A stretch of DNA of 64,000 bases from Oreohelix idahoensis (taxonomy: Eukaryota; Mollusca; Gastropoda; Stylommatophora; Oreohelicidae): contig JAMPIV010018770.1 of assembly GCA_024509875.1 (NCBI GenBank), forward strand, positions 124,001 to 188,000, written 5' to 3'. Below the pieces are notes generated by a model that had not been told where the DNA came from, searched no databases, and worked only from the letters and a program-made list of their open reading frames with translations. Positions 1 through 12,469 of the stretch are shown here, in pieces. Position numbers and translations under genes: made by a program. The number at the start of each line of letters is the position of its first letter. Position 1 is the stretch's first letter.

Positions 1-3000
1 ACACTAGAAATGTAAGGAGATATAGACTCACTGATAATTCCTGCCTGACGCAGCTTGTCTATTTCTCCGCGAAGTGCATCAGCTTTAGCGTACGGGATGG
101 GGTAAACTCTGGTTCGAACAGGGGTCTCATTTGTTAGTTTCATATCAAATTCGATGAGATTTGTTCGACCAGGTACATCCGTTAAGACTGCACTGTACTG
201 TTTTAGTAGCGCCCTGGTTTCTGTTTGTTGTTCTGGTGAGAGAATGTCGCCGAACTTGACATCTTTAAAGGATTCTGTGGGTTGCAGTGGATACTCCATG
301 CAACCATCATTATCTTCCTCGTCTTCCGTTGCTATGGCGACAGCCAGGAGATGCTCGGAGGATGGCACCGGTCTTTCCAAATATTTCTTTAGCAGATTTA
401 TGTGGAAGACCTTCTCCTTTCCTTTGATGGAGATCTTGTAATTGGTACGTGAGATCTTTTTAAGGACGGTAAACGGCCCTTGCCATCCGATGCGAAGTTT
501 ATTGCTTCCGGTTGGAAGTAGAAACAAAACTTTCTCCCCTGGTTGTAGTTCTCTCTCTTTTGCAGCTTTATTGTATCTTTTAGCATGTTTAGCGCGGGCT
601 TTCGTAAGGTTGGTAGTAGCTAGATCCCATCCTAGCTTTAGCCTTTCCTTGAGCTCAGATACATACTTGCTTGCAGAGACGACTGTCTCGTCAGCCTTTT
701 GGTCTGTCGGGGACCGAAGTAAGGCTTCTAGTGGCCCCTTAATAGGTCTGCCAAATAAAAGTGTAGCTGGCGCGAATCCCGTAGACGCTTGGGGAACCTC
801 TCGGTAGGCGAATAAGGCAGCCGATATATATAGGTCCCAGTCTTCCGGTTTCTCCTGACCCAGCTTATGTAACATGGTGGTGAGGGTGCCATTAAAACGT
901 TCCACGAGCCCATTTCCGACCGGATGGTAGGGACTAGTGTGGATATGTTTGGCCCTCAAGATCTTAAAGATCTCCTTCATTAACAGGCTACGGAATTGGG
1001 ATCCATTGTCCGTCAAAACTTGTTGAGGGAATCCCAACCGTGTAAAGATTTGCACGAGGGCTTCTGCGACATGCTTGGAATTTATGCATGGTAGCGGTAC
1101 AGCTTCGGCCCACATTGTGCAAGTGTCGACTAAAGTCAGGATGAACCTGTGCTTTCTTTTGGTCCTTTCCAGGGGTCCAATGATGTCGACAGCAACCCGT
1201 TCAAATGGAGTACCCACTATTGGCATTTGCCCCATAGGTACTGGGGGTTTCAAGTGCTTGGGTGCTACCCGTTGGCACTGGGCGCAGGATTTCACGTACC
1301 TGATGTCAGAGTTCATTCCTGGCCACCAATAGTGGTTTTTTATTCGCTGAATAGTGGCGTTTTGTCCCATATGTCCGCTAAAGGGAAGAGAGTGCCGCAT
1401 TTCTAAGATCTGACTTCTGTACTGCGTCGGTACTAGGAGCTGGTTATTCCCCGTGTCCGGGTTGCCTGTTCTACGATACAATACGCCGTCCTTAGAAAAG
1501 ATGTCTCCGTTGTGTCTGGGGTCCTTAGCCATGGGCAGTTTTCTAAAGCAGGGCTCCAGAGTAGGGTCCTTTTGTTGCACTTCCTTCAGTTCGTTCGGCA
1601 ACAAATTTGGCGCAGGCTCCCTCTCCTTGGCTTGCCCTCTTGTGGTTACCGCTGCCACAATCGGCACCTTTGGTCTCCCAATAAACACATATCTACATCC
1701 CAGGATAACTGGGTAGATAGGATCATCCATAATGGCCGCTTTAATAACTCCTCTGACAAAGTCAGAGTGTATTTCTACCAGTGCGATAGGAAGCGTCCTG
1801 GGTGCATCACTCCTGAAAACTCCACTAAGTTTGACGGTTTCCTCTGTCTCCTGACCTGGTTTGACTAGGTGTCTGGCGACAATACAACTAAAGCTTAGTC
1901 CAGTGTCAAAGAGACAAGTAGTTGAGGTACCATTCAAAATTACAGTTCCTCGAGTTGAGGGTCGGTCCCCCTCAGGTTTAGAATCACTGACATTGACTCT
2001 ACCTTCCGAGGCTGTATGCAAACATCCGACGCGGTTTGAACCGGTTTGTTTGCCCTGATCAGACGTTCCTGGTGTAGGGGTCTTCCCTTTTCCTTGACCT
2101 TGGTGGCCGCGCTGCCACGTAGACTTGGTGGGTTGATCAGAATTGTTGTTGGGGGGGTATCGGGTTTTGTAGAATTTCGATTTTTCCTGGGGAGGTCTCT
2201 GGGTATTATTTTCTCGTTGGTTATAGTTCTGAGAGGAATTAGAGGAATAGGATGACTGCTCTAGATTTTTTTTACGAGATGGCTCATCTGTGGGTTTACG
2301 TTTAGTGCTGGGAAGTTTGGCCATTGCATTGGTATAGCGTTCTGCCTTATTGAGTATGTCCTCAAGCCTGACTGCGCCCTGTTCAGCCAAAAATCTACGG
2401 GTTTCGTTTGACAAAGTTGACTTTATCTGTTCCACAAGAACAAGTTCAAGTAGTCCCTCATATGTAAGAGGTAGGTCAGATAATTCAATGCACTTTGTCA
2501 AATATCCCGTGAGACGTTAAGAAAACTGTGGGAAAGTTTCCGTGCTCTCTTTCCGGCTGTTTCTGAACATTTGCAGAAATTTTCGGGCGGTCATTTCAAA
2601 CCGTTCTAGCAAGGCCTTCTTTAGCATGTCGTAATCATGTTGGTTCGGTCCCAGCTTTGCGTATACGTCATAAGCATTAGCTTTTAGTGACGTTGAGAGC
2701 TAAAGTGCCCAGCGGGAACTCTCTAACCCATACAGATTTGCAAGCCTTTCGAATTTTTCTAGGTAGCTGTCAATTTTTTCATTGGGGCTAGGAAAAGATT
2801 CTAAAGCAAAAGACATCGCCGTTAATTGGGCAGACTGAGTGCTGGAGAGATCCATTGACTGGGACTGGGGCAAAGATGGCTCTCCATTATTCGAAGTAGA
2901 GGCGCCCCGACTCTCTAAAGCCGTAAGCGCCAGTTCATGTTGTCTTTCCCGCTCCCTTTCTCTCTCTCTGCGGGCTTCCATTTCTGCCTCAATTTTCTTA

Positions 3001-3224
3001 TTTTCTGCCTCAATTTTCTTCTGCTCCAATAAACGCTCCTCCGCTTCTTTCTTTTCTGCTCTATCTTGAGCATCTTTCCTCTCTGCTCTCTCTTGTGCTT
3101 CCTTCCTTTCCGCGTCATACCTTTCAAGTTCCTGGTTGACAAACAAGTTAGCGGCTTCTCCTTCTAAACCTGCTTCTTTCGCCTCCAGCCTTAGGATGGA
3201 TCTCATCTGAATCCTCTCTGACAT
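1..3224 (-). mobile_element. Gmr1-like Ty3/Gypsy LTR retrotransposon (copy 1), gag-PR-INT-RT, runs off left edge
   Basis: One reading frame runs from an ATG at 3224 to base 1 with only two nonsense codons seen (TAG 2702-2700, TAA 2519-2517). Domains in coding order are: gag with a charged coiled coil (about 3150-2900) and capsid-like region; a retropepsin with D-T-G near 1900; the integrase H2C2 zinc-binding region (about 1400-1250); the integrase DDE core (about 1200-900); an integrase C-terminal tail ending near 400; and the start of reverse transcriptase at the window edge (PGRTNL and YPIPYAKA-type motifs). Integrase therefore precedes RT, as in the Gmr1 group and unlike ordinary Ty3/Gypsy. 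Copy 2 (39.9-43.5 kb) has the same order and similar motifs. I see no CCHC zinc knuckle here, although copy 2 has one. The two stops imply an inactive copy. LTRs and the RT catalytic part are not in view. Confidence 0.9.
2700..3224 (-). pseudogene. gag N-terminal part of Gmr1-like copy 1
   Basis: This 174-residue open stretch starts MSERIQMRS. It is followed by a long E/K/R-rich segment (residues ~35-95) that should form a coiled coil, then a Q/S-rich spacer. It ends in ESFPSPNEKIDSYLEKFERL, which matches the NFPLEPFSERNDTMDAFLDR region of copy 2. The in-frame TAG at 2702-2700 cuts gag. The same frame continues below it as clear capsid-like sequence, reaching a second stop at 2519-2517. Gag would form the particle that packages element RNA. 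No zinc knuckle is seen downstream. Confidence 0.85.
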
Positions 3225-6045
3225 GATTAAAGAACTGGATGCTACTACTATAAGAGAATAGCAAGAAAGAACAAGAAGGGGAAAAACTCAAACTCGCTAC
3301 GAGAAAAAAGAACACAAAGTATAAATTTACTTGTGTCACCTCCTACCTTAAATGTGTTAACTTATCGCTGCTGTTTCCTGGCAATTAAGGCTCTAAACGC
3401 AAGCGACCAATGCCACTAAAATGGTAAGTTACACTGGAAAAAATTTTACTTTTACTAAAAGTAGAGAAAATTTTTTTATTAAAACAATTAAATTAAAAAA
3501 AAAATTTTCCTGAAATTTTAATTCTCCACTACAAAAACTCCCCCTGAAGTCAATTATATGAGAAGAGACGAAGTTAACTAGACTTAAAGAGTCAGAACAA
3601 GGTGTCTTTAGCTAAGCTCAACTCTTTTTAACTTCAAAAACCTTTTGTGACTGTAAAACCAATCACGCCATCCCAGCAATTATAAAACAAAATTTCAATT
3701 TTCTCTGCCAGAGAATACAAAGGTGACAAATATTTTAATCACTAACTTCTTGCTCCTGTGGAAAGAACAAACCTGTAATACTTATTGTGTGGTCGGCCCA
3801 AAATACTAAAAGGCTTTGTCTAGGGGAAGTAATTACTTTTTTTTAATTATACCCTACTTCACAAAGACAATCAACCACATTCTATTTAAACTATGCTCAG
3901 AATCCGGGACGAGCTAACCATTGATTGTCATAATTTTTTTTATCTGAGAGAGTTGTGATGGATATTGGTCCTTTTAGAGTGTAGAATGATAGTGACGGCT
4001 CTGTGAGAATAAGGATTTAGGAAAGTGAGGTAGTAGATTCACAAGGGCTGGGGAAGAGTAAGGACAGTCTCTTATTACGACAATATTTGTCTCCCAAAAC
4101 TATTCCTACCACTCTTCTGAACAAACAACTGTTTGTCAGTTCCAGTTGCTCATGCGCACACACCGATTTGGTGATCCTGCCGCACAACGTACATGAATAC
4201 ACACTACGATAACAAAATATGGGAAATGTTTGGGTTTTGGGCCAGCCGACACCAATGCTAATAAAGTTTTTAATACTTTTATTATCATAAAATCAAGTTA
4301 CAAGTAAGTATCAATGTACAGTCAGAAATCATGGGTTACAAAACACAAAATAACAGGGGGGAGGGTTTCTGAGGAGAAATATCCAATGCACCTTTTCCCG
4401 CTTGTATTTACTAACAGAAAAGACCGGGTCCCAAAGACGAGAAGGGGGGGGGGGGGGGGATGATGATGATCAGAGATAGGCAATTTAACCCAATGGTAAA
4501 TTTAATTTTCCCGGGAGGGGGGAATGTTCACAGCTGGTGGAGATAACTTTCTTTTGCAGTAATGTCACAAACTACAAAAAACACTGAGGTAAGTTCTTCA
4601 GGGGGTTGGTACAATCCAATGATTATGCTTGACAGACAGTGTCAGGGAAATCTATGTTCTTCTTCACGAATAGAGCAGTGAGTAAAATATTGCTACTGTT
4701 GACTGTTCTTCTTCCAGTTTGATAACTATAAAAAACGACTTTATGAATTGGGATTCTAAAATAGTCTTTGGGTTTGCTTTGTTTCTGTATACTTCAGATA
4801 GCTAAATCCCAACAGGATCGCCACAAAGATTAAATTTCAAATATGTTCATAAGTCACTGGAGTAATCGAACTGAGTCGGCAAGACTCTAGATATATATTA
4901 TTGCTGCAAAATGGCTGCTTAAATGAGGTTTTATTGCTGCTTAATTGCTGCTTAAATGATGTTTCATTGCTGCTTAATGGGATGCGAGGTTCAAAAGATC
5001 ATTCTGGATGCAATAGAAAAAACATGAAATACAATAAAATCATATTAAAATCTAACGCGCGATACATTTACAGTTTAACTATTTTCTGCACTCGCATCTT
5101 CAATTAATAAAGCAAGAGAGAAAAAAAAACTCCCCGTGAGGTTAATAGTTGAAAGCACATCTATTTATACAGAACTAAACTGTATTAAAGTTATAATTCC
5201 CTTAAGCGGCTATTGTATTAGGAAATAAACTTATAGATGTAACATTTAGTTGGCACTAGAACTTTGAAGATGGGCTTATTTAATAAGGTTATATTTACAC
5301 CACAATCCAGTGAACTAAATATGAAATAACTAGACCACTGATCACTCGAAGCTAATGTATAAATTACCGTCTGCACAGAAAAAGAATTTCACTCCAATAG
5401 CCAACAATTTAGATGAAATCTAGCAGGATTTTTTAACTATATGCTAGTGAATCTTAGAATTCTGTCAGAACGAATGATATGTTGCCCTTTTCAGATTCTG
5501 TATTTATCTATTAGAAAGGCAAGATAAATGGTACATGTGAAAATTTCACGGCTCTTCAGTTCCCAGGGGAAGTCGAAGTTATTTAGCCGCCATGCTAACC
5601 ACGATGGCCTGACTGGCTTCCGATCTACGTTCGTCTCAGGCTACTCACACGAGGATGTGAAATTTCGGCGAGACTAGCGTCGTTTGCGGTGAGTTTCCTG
5701 ATTCCTCAGATCGTATCCGCTACGCTGAGCGTTCCGTCTTTCGGGCAAGTCTGCAGGTGGCCACAGAAGTGCGAAGTCTGCATGAAGCTTTCTTCTGACC
5801 GCTCGTGTCCGTCTTGCGAACGGTTCAGTGTTCGTACGGAGATGCTAAACTTCTGCTTCTCTGTTCTGGGGATCTTCTTGACTGCTTTGATCCTAGCCGC
5901 TACTCTTCGTTGATGAAAAGTTACAACAATACTGATGTTCAGGGATTCTAATGTTATGAAAAGCTAAAGTCCCTTTAATCATCCATCAAATCAGGGAAAA
6001 ATCACTTGACAAACTAGACGAACGTCACAGATGTAAATATACTAA
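3225..6045. other. Non-coding 5' side of Gmr1-like copy 1 (leader/LTR not delimited)
   Basis: No supported gene lies here. The stretch is on the 5' side of copy 1 and should contain its leader and possibly its 5' LTR, but I could not find paired LTRs or a primer-binding site. It contains a 16-base G run (4444-4459), short direct repeats of a TTGCTGCTTAA-type motif (about 4900-4980), and a slightly GC-richer block at 5560-5920. That block holds a 74-codon open frame (5689-5913) with a hydrophobic C-terminus that resembles nothing I recognise. Confidence 0.5.
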
Positions 6046-6049
6046 AGAG

Positions 6050-7052
6050 TCTTGCTCATACGTTTTCTTGCATACCTATAATAACTGAATCAACAATTGT
6101 GTTGCTTTAAAATAACATGTAATAAATGTAATAATCAATTAGTTTTAACAGGTTAAAATAGCAATGAAATGGTGATGAATTTTATATGTATATTTTGTAT
6201 TTAAAAAATTGTCTTCACTGAGACAGGTTAGGATTTAAGAAAATTGTGTCCTTTTGCTGTATCCTTAATAAGAACTTAGCTTGTCTAAGTGAGTCACACA
6301 GCCATGGTTTCATCAATTCTTTGGTGATGAGGGCGCTTCTTCACACAACTCTTCCAATGTAGGTGGTTAGTGTTGAATCACTGCTTTTGATTCACAACTA
6401 TTGACCTAGAAAGTTTAGTCTTGCAATTTCATCCCACAAGCAGTATGATAGCTTCGTTCCATGAACCCAAAGTAACTTGTGGGAACACAAGATCCCGGCA
6501 CAGTTTAGAATGGACACTAGCAACTTAGGTTAGATGCTTTTGAATCATTTGGTCTGGGAAATTTAAATATTCTTCTTGTGTTCTGATTCCTTCGATCATC
6601 AGTCTTTGTATTTAAAATGCGGGTTTACTTTTGAGTTTATAAGTTGCCCAAATACTTCGATCTGTCATTTATAATTTTGGAATCCTTAGTCCGATGTCTT
6701 ACTGGCTCCTGGGAGTTGCTAATTTGACGTGGCGATGCAGTATGATTTGTGTCTCCAATTTCGCTAGATTATATTTTCATTTCTCAGATAACGTCCCAGA
6801 TTGCATTTCCGACGAATCAACCAATGAAATCCAATGTCTATTTCTGGCTCTCACAATCCAATCTCTTCAGCCTATATTGATCCGGGTGTTAAATCATGTA
6901 TTTTAAACGCATCACCTCTTTTGAGATATGTCCGTAATATTTCCAATTGTGTTTGTACAAACTCACCAACACATTGGTTCGCGTATTTCCTGTCTAAATG
7001 CCTTTCCCACCATATTGTCCCCATATGGGTTGATCTGTAATATGATCAACCC

Positions 7053-7055
<3 letters not shown>
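6050..7055 (+). repeat. Left arm of a diverged inverted duplication
   Basis: Read on the plus strand, this segment matches, with many substitutions and indels, the reverse complement of 7910-9845. Matching landmarks include CTATAATAACTGAATCAAC (left ~6077, right ~9840), TAATAATCAATTAGT, CCTTTTGCTGT, GGTATTTAAAA-type blocks, GTGTCTCCAATTT followed by TAGATTATATTT, and ACAAACTCAC followed by AACACAT. The left arm is shorter, lacking roughly 0.4-0.5 kb relative to the right arm. The family is unknown. It could be two oppositely inserted copies of one transposon or a foldback-type element. Confidence 0.75.

Positions 7056-7127
<72 letters not shown>
7054..7127. repeat. (TA)n microsatellite
   Basis: About 37 uninterrupted TA dinucleotides. 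Open frames through it are artefacts made of alternating Y and I. Confidence 0.98.
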
Positions 7128-7129
<2 letters not shown>

Positions 7130-7909
7130 TATAGGTATGCGGGGTCGACCACATATGACATCAAGCAATTTTTGCCATTTTTACGCCCCCATCCCCCTAT
7201 TGCAACACTTCATCACAAAAACCTAGACCCTCTTCTTATATAACGTCACAAATATTTTACCCACTAACTAATTTTTCCCCATTTTTTTTACTATTGAAAA
7301 GAAAGAATGTAATCGAATGTAAATTAGTTAACTAGTGTAGACAGAAGAACCATCTTTCAAATAAAAGTGTTTAATTAATCAAGCTTTTACAATAACTAAT
7401 TAGTTAAATGCTGCTGAATTTATTTAAAATATCGCTCATTTAGTAATTAGTTTTACTTAATTTAAAACAATAAAAATAAATTAAAATCAATATCTTCAGT
7501 TCTTACTAGCAGGTTTTATTAAATAATGTTAACCATGAAAGAAAATCCGCAAAAATGAAAGGGTTTGAAACCTGAAGTTCTTATATGTGACGATACGTTT
7601 GTGCGTGAACTTTTCCCTCTTCCTCATCATCCTATTATTTGTCATATTTTATGCACTTATATTTTTGCTCTGACCACTCCCTAGAAATGTTTACATTTCA
7701 CCAGGTGAATCGTAGTATTACTAGGCTAATCAGAAAAGTTAGCGGATAATATTTTCATCTAGCCACCTTTGATAGAGATGGTCATTCTTGATACAAGGTG
7801 GTATCGCACGATCGACGGAAAGAAAGCCAGATTGTCAGGCTAAAAAAATATGTTTGGGAGATGTACGCAAACACAGGTGATAATTAGGTAATACTTCCAC
7901 TAGACCATC
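7128..7909. other. Central spacer between inverted arms, no gene seen
   Basis: AT-rich sequence without a supported ORF or recognisable repeat. It separates the two arms of the inverted duplication. Confidence 0.6.
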
Positions 7910-9845
7910 TCTGTATCAGTAATATAGAAATCCCGTCCGGGGAGATTATGTTGGGAAAGGTATTAGGCAGTAAGTAAGTTCTCTGATGTGTTTGTGAGTT
8001 TGTAAAAATGCAATCTGAAGTATTACTGCCATATTTGAAAGAGGTTACGAGTTTAAATTTTAAAATTGATATTTTAAAACACTCTGGGGATAGGATGATG
8101 TAACACCCCTACCCACATAGTTTTGAAGAGAGAGGATTGGTCGAAATCGAGAGTCGGAAATAAACTTTAGCTCTCATTAGCAAGTTTGTCAGAAATATCA
8201 TCAGGAACGTGGACTGAGAAATGGAAATATAATCTAGGGAAATTGGAGACACAGATCAGACTGCATATTTCAACAATGTCAAGTGACAACTCCCCGGAGT
8301 CAGAGTGACGGATCGGACAAAGTATTTTAGAATTAAAAGTGACAGACCAAAGTATACTGCTCAAAAAAAGTTAAAGGCCACTTTCAATTTTTAGGTCATT
8401 TCAACTAAGCCATTTTTTTTAAAACCTGAACACTCAGTCAAAAAAGTGTTGCTGCATTTTGTTGCATGCTTAAACAATGTTTGTTAATCTGATATGTGTT
8501 CACTATAGTCACGACTTGCACGTGAAAAGCAAATTTCAGCAATGTTACCTACAGGCTTTGCCATAGGAAGCATTTTCAAACATGCATTATTTCCCTTTCC
8601 ACCACGTACATTTGATTGACCTTGGAGGTACACACAAGTAACACAGATTTGATTTATTGTCAGATTAACAAACATTGTTTAAGCATGCAACAAAATGCAG
8701 CAAAACTTTTTTTGACTGAGTGTTCAGGTTTATAAAAAAACAGCTTAGTTGAAATGACCTAAAAATTGAAAGTGGCCTTTAACTTTTTTTTAGCAGTATA
8801 TAAGGGGATCTTTATAACTTAAAGAGAACCCGCAATTTTAAATACCAAGACTGGAAACTTAAGGAATCAGAGCACCCATCATTAGAGGAATACTAAAATT
8901 TCCCCGACCAAGAGTTCGAAGCATCTTATCAAAGTTGCTGTGTCCATTCATCTGTGCCAGGAGATTTTGTTCTTAAGTTATTTGGGGTGAGTGTAAACAT
9001 ATATTTTAAAATGTGAATTTGACATATCTGTACTTGTTAAGTGGTGATACAAAGCGTAGGAGGATGGCAACATCAACATATGAAAATAGTATGTTCATAA
9101 ACCACTACAGCAAGTACTGCTTTTTTTTTAATGCCAGTTCGCTCAGGAAAGCGAAAGCTGAAACGACCCAAGACTCCAAGTGGAGCAGTGAGATGATTAC
9201 CTCACATGTGCCTAGGGTGTATAGAATCATTTTGTGAGATATGTGTACTTTTATCATGTTAATTCAAGCAAAAGCCACTGCACTCCTGCTGTTCAGATAC
9301 ATTTTTCCATTTAAGTTGCCAGGAGAAAAATGTTATTTCTAATCATATTCCTTGACCTTAGCTGTATATGCTCAGGGTGGGATAAAAATTCAGAGACCCA
9401 ACTGGTGGAAGGACAGCGGAAAAAGGCGCCTGTTTAATCTCCCAACCAAAATGTACTTAGCAGAGGCATTTGTTCTTTTATGTTGTCGAAAGTTCGTAGT
9501 TCGAAACTACAAGACTGTTCGTAGTACCAGAAACGTTTGAAGTAACAGTCTTCACCACTATCTTGTGAGTCAAGAGCTGGGATTCGACACTGGGTGCACT
9601 CATCACAAAAGAACTGACGAAAACCATGGCGGCAGTACCCACTTAGACCATGTTAAGTTCTTATTAAAGGAAACAGCAAAAGGATGTTTTTTTTAACTTC
9701 TCTAACAAGTCTCCATGAAGTCACTTTTTAACTAAAGTTCCCCCATCATTTCATATTTATTTTAACTTGTTAAAGACTAATTGATTATTAAATTTGTTAT
9801 ATGTTATTTTACAAATTCATAGTTGATTCAGTTATTATAGATATG
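7910..9845 (-). repeat. Right arm of the diverged inverted duplication (interrupted by a MITE)
   Basis: The reverse complement of this segment aligns along its length with 6050-7055. After removing the 444-bp MITE at 8355-8798 it is still about 0.5 kb longer than the left arm. Most of the extra sequence lies around 9.0-9.6 kb, where a few short open frames occur without homology I recognise. Confidence 0.72.
8355..8798. mobile_element. Tc1/mariner-type MITE with long terminal inverted repeats
   Basis: The two ends are inverted repeats of about 150 bp. The left arm begins TACTGCTCAAAAAAAGTTAA and the right arm is its near-perfect reverse complement, ending TTTAGCAGTA. A TA dinucleotide flanks each end (8353-8354, 8799-8800), as expected for Tc1/mariner target duplication. 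The ~140-bp centre has no coding capacity. The arms still match closely, so this element is younger than the inverted duplication it sits in. Confidence 0.92.
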
Positions 9846-9869
9846 AGAGCACATGTATGATCTAGAATC

Positions 9870-10003
<134 letters not shown>

Positions 10004-10274
10004 TTACAGCTATAGAGCCAAAAATACTTAAACACGAATTTTGTTGGATAATCCCAGCTGTAGGCTCAAATAAGCCAAACCTTTGCTTAAAACTTCACAA
10101 AAGGCGATGGATCAGATTCATGTTAATAGTGCTGCCCTATGCAGCATTGTTCTTGACTTCTGAAGTATCATATGGACACTCCCTTGAGATAGAAGCATCA
10201 TTATCCTTCTATCTACAACTCTGCCAAGAGTAATCTTGCGCGAAGGTAGACACCTTTGAAGAACCATTTTAGAT

Positions 10275-10459
10275 ACTCTTGAGTTCTGGCCACTGGTGGA
10301 CCACTATAGAATGTGATGTGGTCAGCATCACGCCGGCCACCTTAACCTTCCTAAAGTTGCTCTGGTACCCATTTGGGGCTGGGTCGACCCAGGAGCCATA
10401 AAAAATCCCTCCTCATCTGGGGATCGAACCATAGACCACTGAGCTAGGAAGCCAGCGAA
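10275..10459 (-). mobile_element. tRNA-derived SINE (minus orientation)
   Basis: On the minus strand it starts near CCTAGCTCAGTGGTCTA (RNA polymerase III A box) and continues to GGTTCGATCCC (B box) at tRNA-like spacing. A body containing CTGGGTCGACCC follows. A similar body recurs at 25.9 kb. The boundaries are approximate. A 7-bp ATTTTAG lies on both sides and could be a decayed target duplication. Confidence 0.75.
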
Positions 10460-10568
10460 TGTTATTTTAGTTAAGCAGCAATTGCAGTTTTCATGTAGCC
10501 TGGAAACAATTTCCTTGCACAGCATGCCCAAAGCCGAACGACAAAACCTGTACACTTTTTACCTAAGT

Positions 10569-11348
10569 ATGGTTAGAGAGATGGGTTTATCTGGCAAAGA
10601 TTTACGAGTGTTGACTGTGTGGAAAATGTGTGGAGAAAGACCGTAACAAGGCAGAAATTGACATGGAGAGGGCAGAGAATGCTGAAGAAGGCTAGGAGAG
10701 ACAGACAGTGAGAGAACACGAAAAGGCTAAAGCAGAGAAAGAATCAGAAGAGAAGGAAAAGCAACGAGCTTTTTAGGAGCAGAAGGCTGAAAAAGAGAGA
10801 TCATTCACAAAGAAACTGGTTGACAGACTAAAGGCCGAAAAGGACGAGGACAGGGCCCACCAGATAAGACTGAAAAAACTGGAGAACGAAGGTAGAACAG
10901 CAGATTATGGGTCTTGTGCTAATGGGTCGGTGAGTTCTCAAGATAGTGATAGGAGAAACATCTCTTACACGGCAGTACCAAGCACGGCCTCTTTTCAGTT
11001 AGATGTCTGCTCCGAGGCTTCGGAGTAAATAGACATCTATCTTGCTTTATTGAAGAAAGTCTTGCTTTAACGTTTTCAGCTGAACGCAAAAAGGTTTCAA
11101 AGCAAGTTCCGGGAAGCCAAGAAGCAGAAAGATGAATCGTATAAGCAGTTTGCTATCGTCTGGCTATGTACTTGGAGACGTGGGGATCTCTCAATGGCTT
11201 CAATGAATCGTACAAAGGGCTGCAAGAAATGATTATCATGGAACAGTTCAAGGAGTTGCTCACTCCTGACACGAGAAGGTTCCTGGGTAAGCACGGGCCA
11301 GACAAAAGTACGGACAGCACAACACGCAAAGCAGCGATAACACGATAG
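10569..11348 (+). pseudogene. Decayed gag of a third Gmr1-like element
   Basis: Starting at the ATG at 10569 the sequence reads EMGLSGKDLR, matching the EFGLSGKDLM of copy 2 gag. A charged, K/E-rich coiled-coil stretch with several stops follows. The 3' part (frame of 11166-11348) reads GLQEMIIMEQFKELLTPDTR, the equivalent of GLKELIVIEQLKESMSVEMR in copy 2. Multiple frameshifts and stops make it a relic. The pol part resumes at 13.08 kb. Confidence 0.8.
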
Positions 11349-11546
11349 TCACCTTTCAAGAACTAGTAATACTGTGGATTTTAGCACATTAACACTTTCA
11401 TACTTGGCTCGTCCCACTAGGAGACGACCACAGCATACACTAGTTGACAATAAGTAAGTGAAAACACCTTTAAAAGGTAAGTTCCCTTTTATTAATACAC
11501 TGCACACAATGAAGCCCCCACACGGCTCGTAATACATATGAAATAC

Positions 11547-12457
11547 TTACTTACTTAGTCGTTCCCCTTCTACCGCGAGGTGTAGAGATTTGGAAGAGAG
11601 AGCGCCAGACCATTCTATCAGCTGTCTTCTTCCTGGCCTGGTTCCATTCTAGTCCTCGGTCCTTCAAAGATTGTCTAATGTTGTCCTCCCAGCGGACTCT
11701 GGGTCGTCCTGGAGGTCTGGATCCCTGGCTCTTTGTTTCCCATGCTTGTCGTGGTAGCCGATCTTCTCCCATTCTGCAGACATGGCCAAACCATCTTAGT
11801 TGGGACTGTTATATTTGGGTCTGCAGCGGATGGGATTTTAGGCCTTGACGGATCGTCTGGTTGCGGACCATGTCTCTTCTTGTTACTTCAACCACTTTCC
11901 TCAGATACCTCATTTCTGAGGTTTGGATCTGGCTTTTGTGGGTTGTAGTCATTGCCCACGACTCGCATCCATATGTCAAGACTGGGACATAGGTGGAGCG
12001 GTATACAGCCATCTTCATTTTCTTACCAACCTCTTTCTTGCTGAGGAATCCTCGATTTATGGCCTGAAAAAGTCTCCCAGCCGCTGCTTTTCGAGTGGCC
12101 AACTCTTCTTTGATGCCTCCCTTTCGGTCTATAATAGCTCCGAGATATTTAAAGTGGTCGACCTGCTCCAGGACCTGTTCTCCCAACTTAATCTGATGTT
12201 TTCTTTCTTCTCGTGATATCACCATGGATTTGTTTTAGAGCTGCTTATGACCATCCCTCTCTTCTCCAGCTCTTCCTTCCAGACTTGCAGGTTGGATTGG
12301 AGATGTGCCTCTGATTTAGCAATCAGGGCAACATCATCAGCAAATGCCAGCTCCAAAATATAGACCTGTCTCATCTTCCAGTACCCCACTGAATACTTTC
12401 TTGTTCTCTCCTTACATGCCTTGATGACATCGTCCATAAGGAGTATGAAGAGGTAAG
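11547..12457 (-). mobile_element. RTE-A LINE, 5'-truncated copy with 12-bp TSD
   Basis: Minus-strand copy of the 3' 0.9 kb of RTE-A (full copy at 18.09-21.26 kb). It encodes FADDVALIAK of the reverse transcriptase at about 12.34 kb and the C-terminal WFGHVCRMGED region. The element ends in the tail CGACTAAGTAAGTAA, seen here as its complement at 11547. CATATGAAATAC occurs at 11535-11546 and again at 12458-12469, a clean 12-bp target-site duplication. Frameshifts break the ORF into pieces (12219-12437, 11809-12225, 11551-11772). Confidence 0.95.
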
Positions 12458-12469
12458 CATATGAAATAC

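Noticed and set aside
5689..5913. Small membrane protein gene
   Set aside because: Hydrophobic C-terminus only. No homology or splice context, and it lies on the non-coding side of an LTR element.
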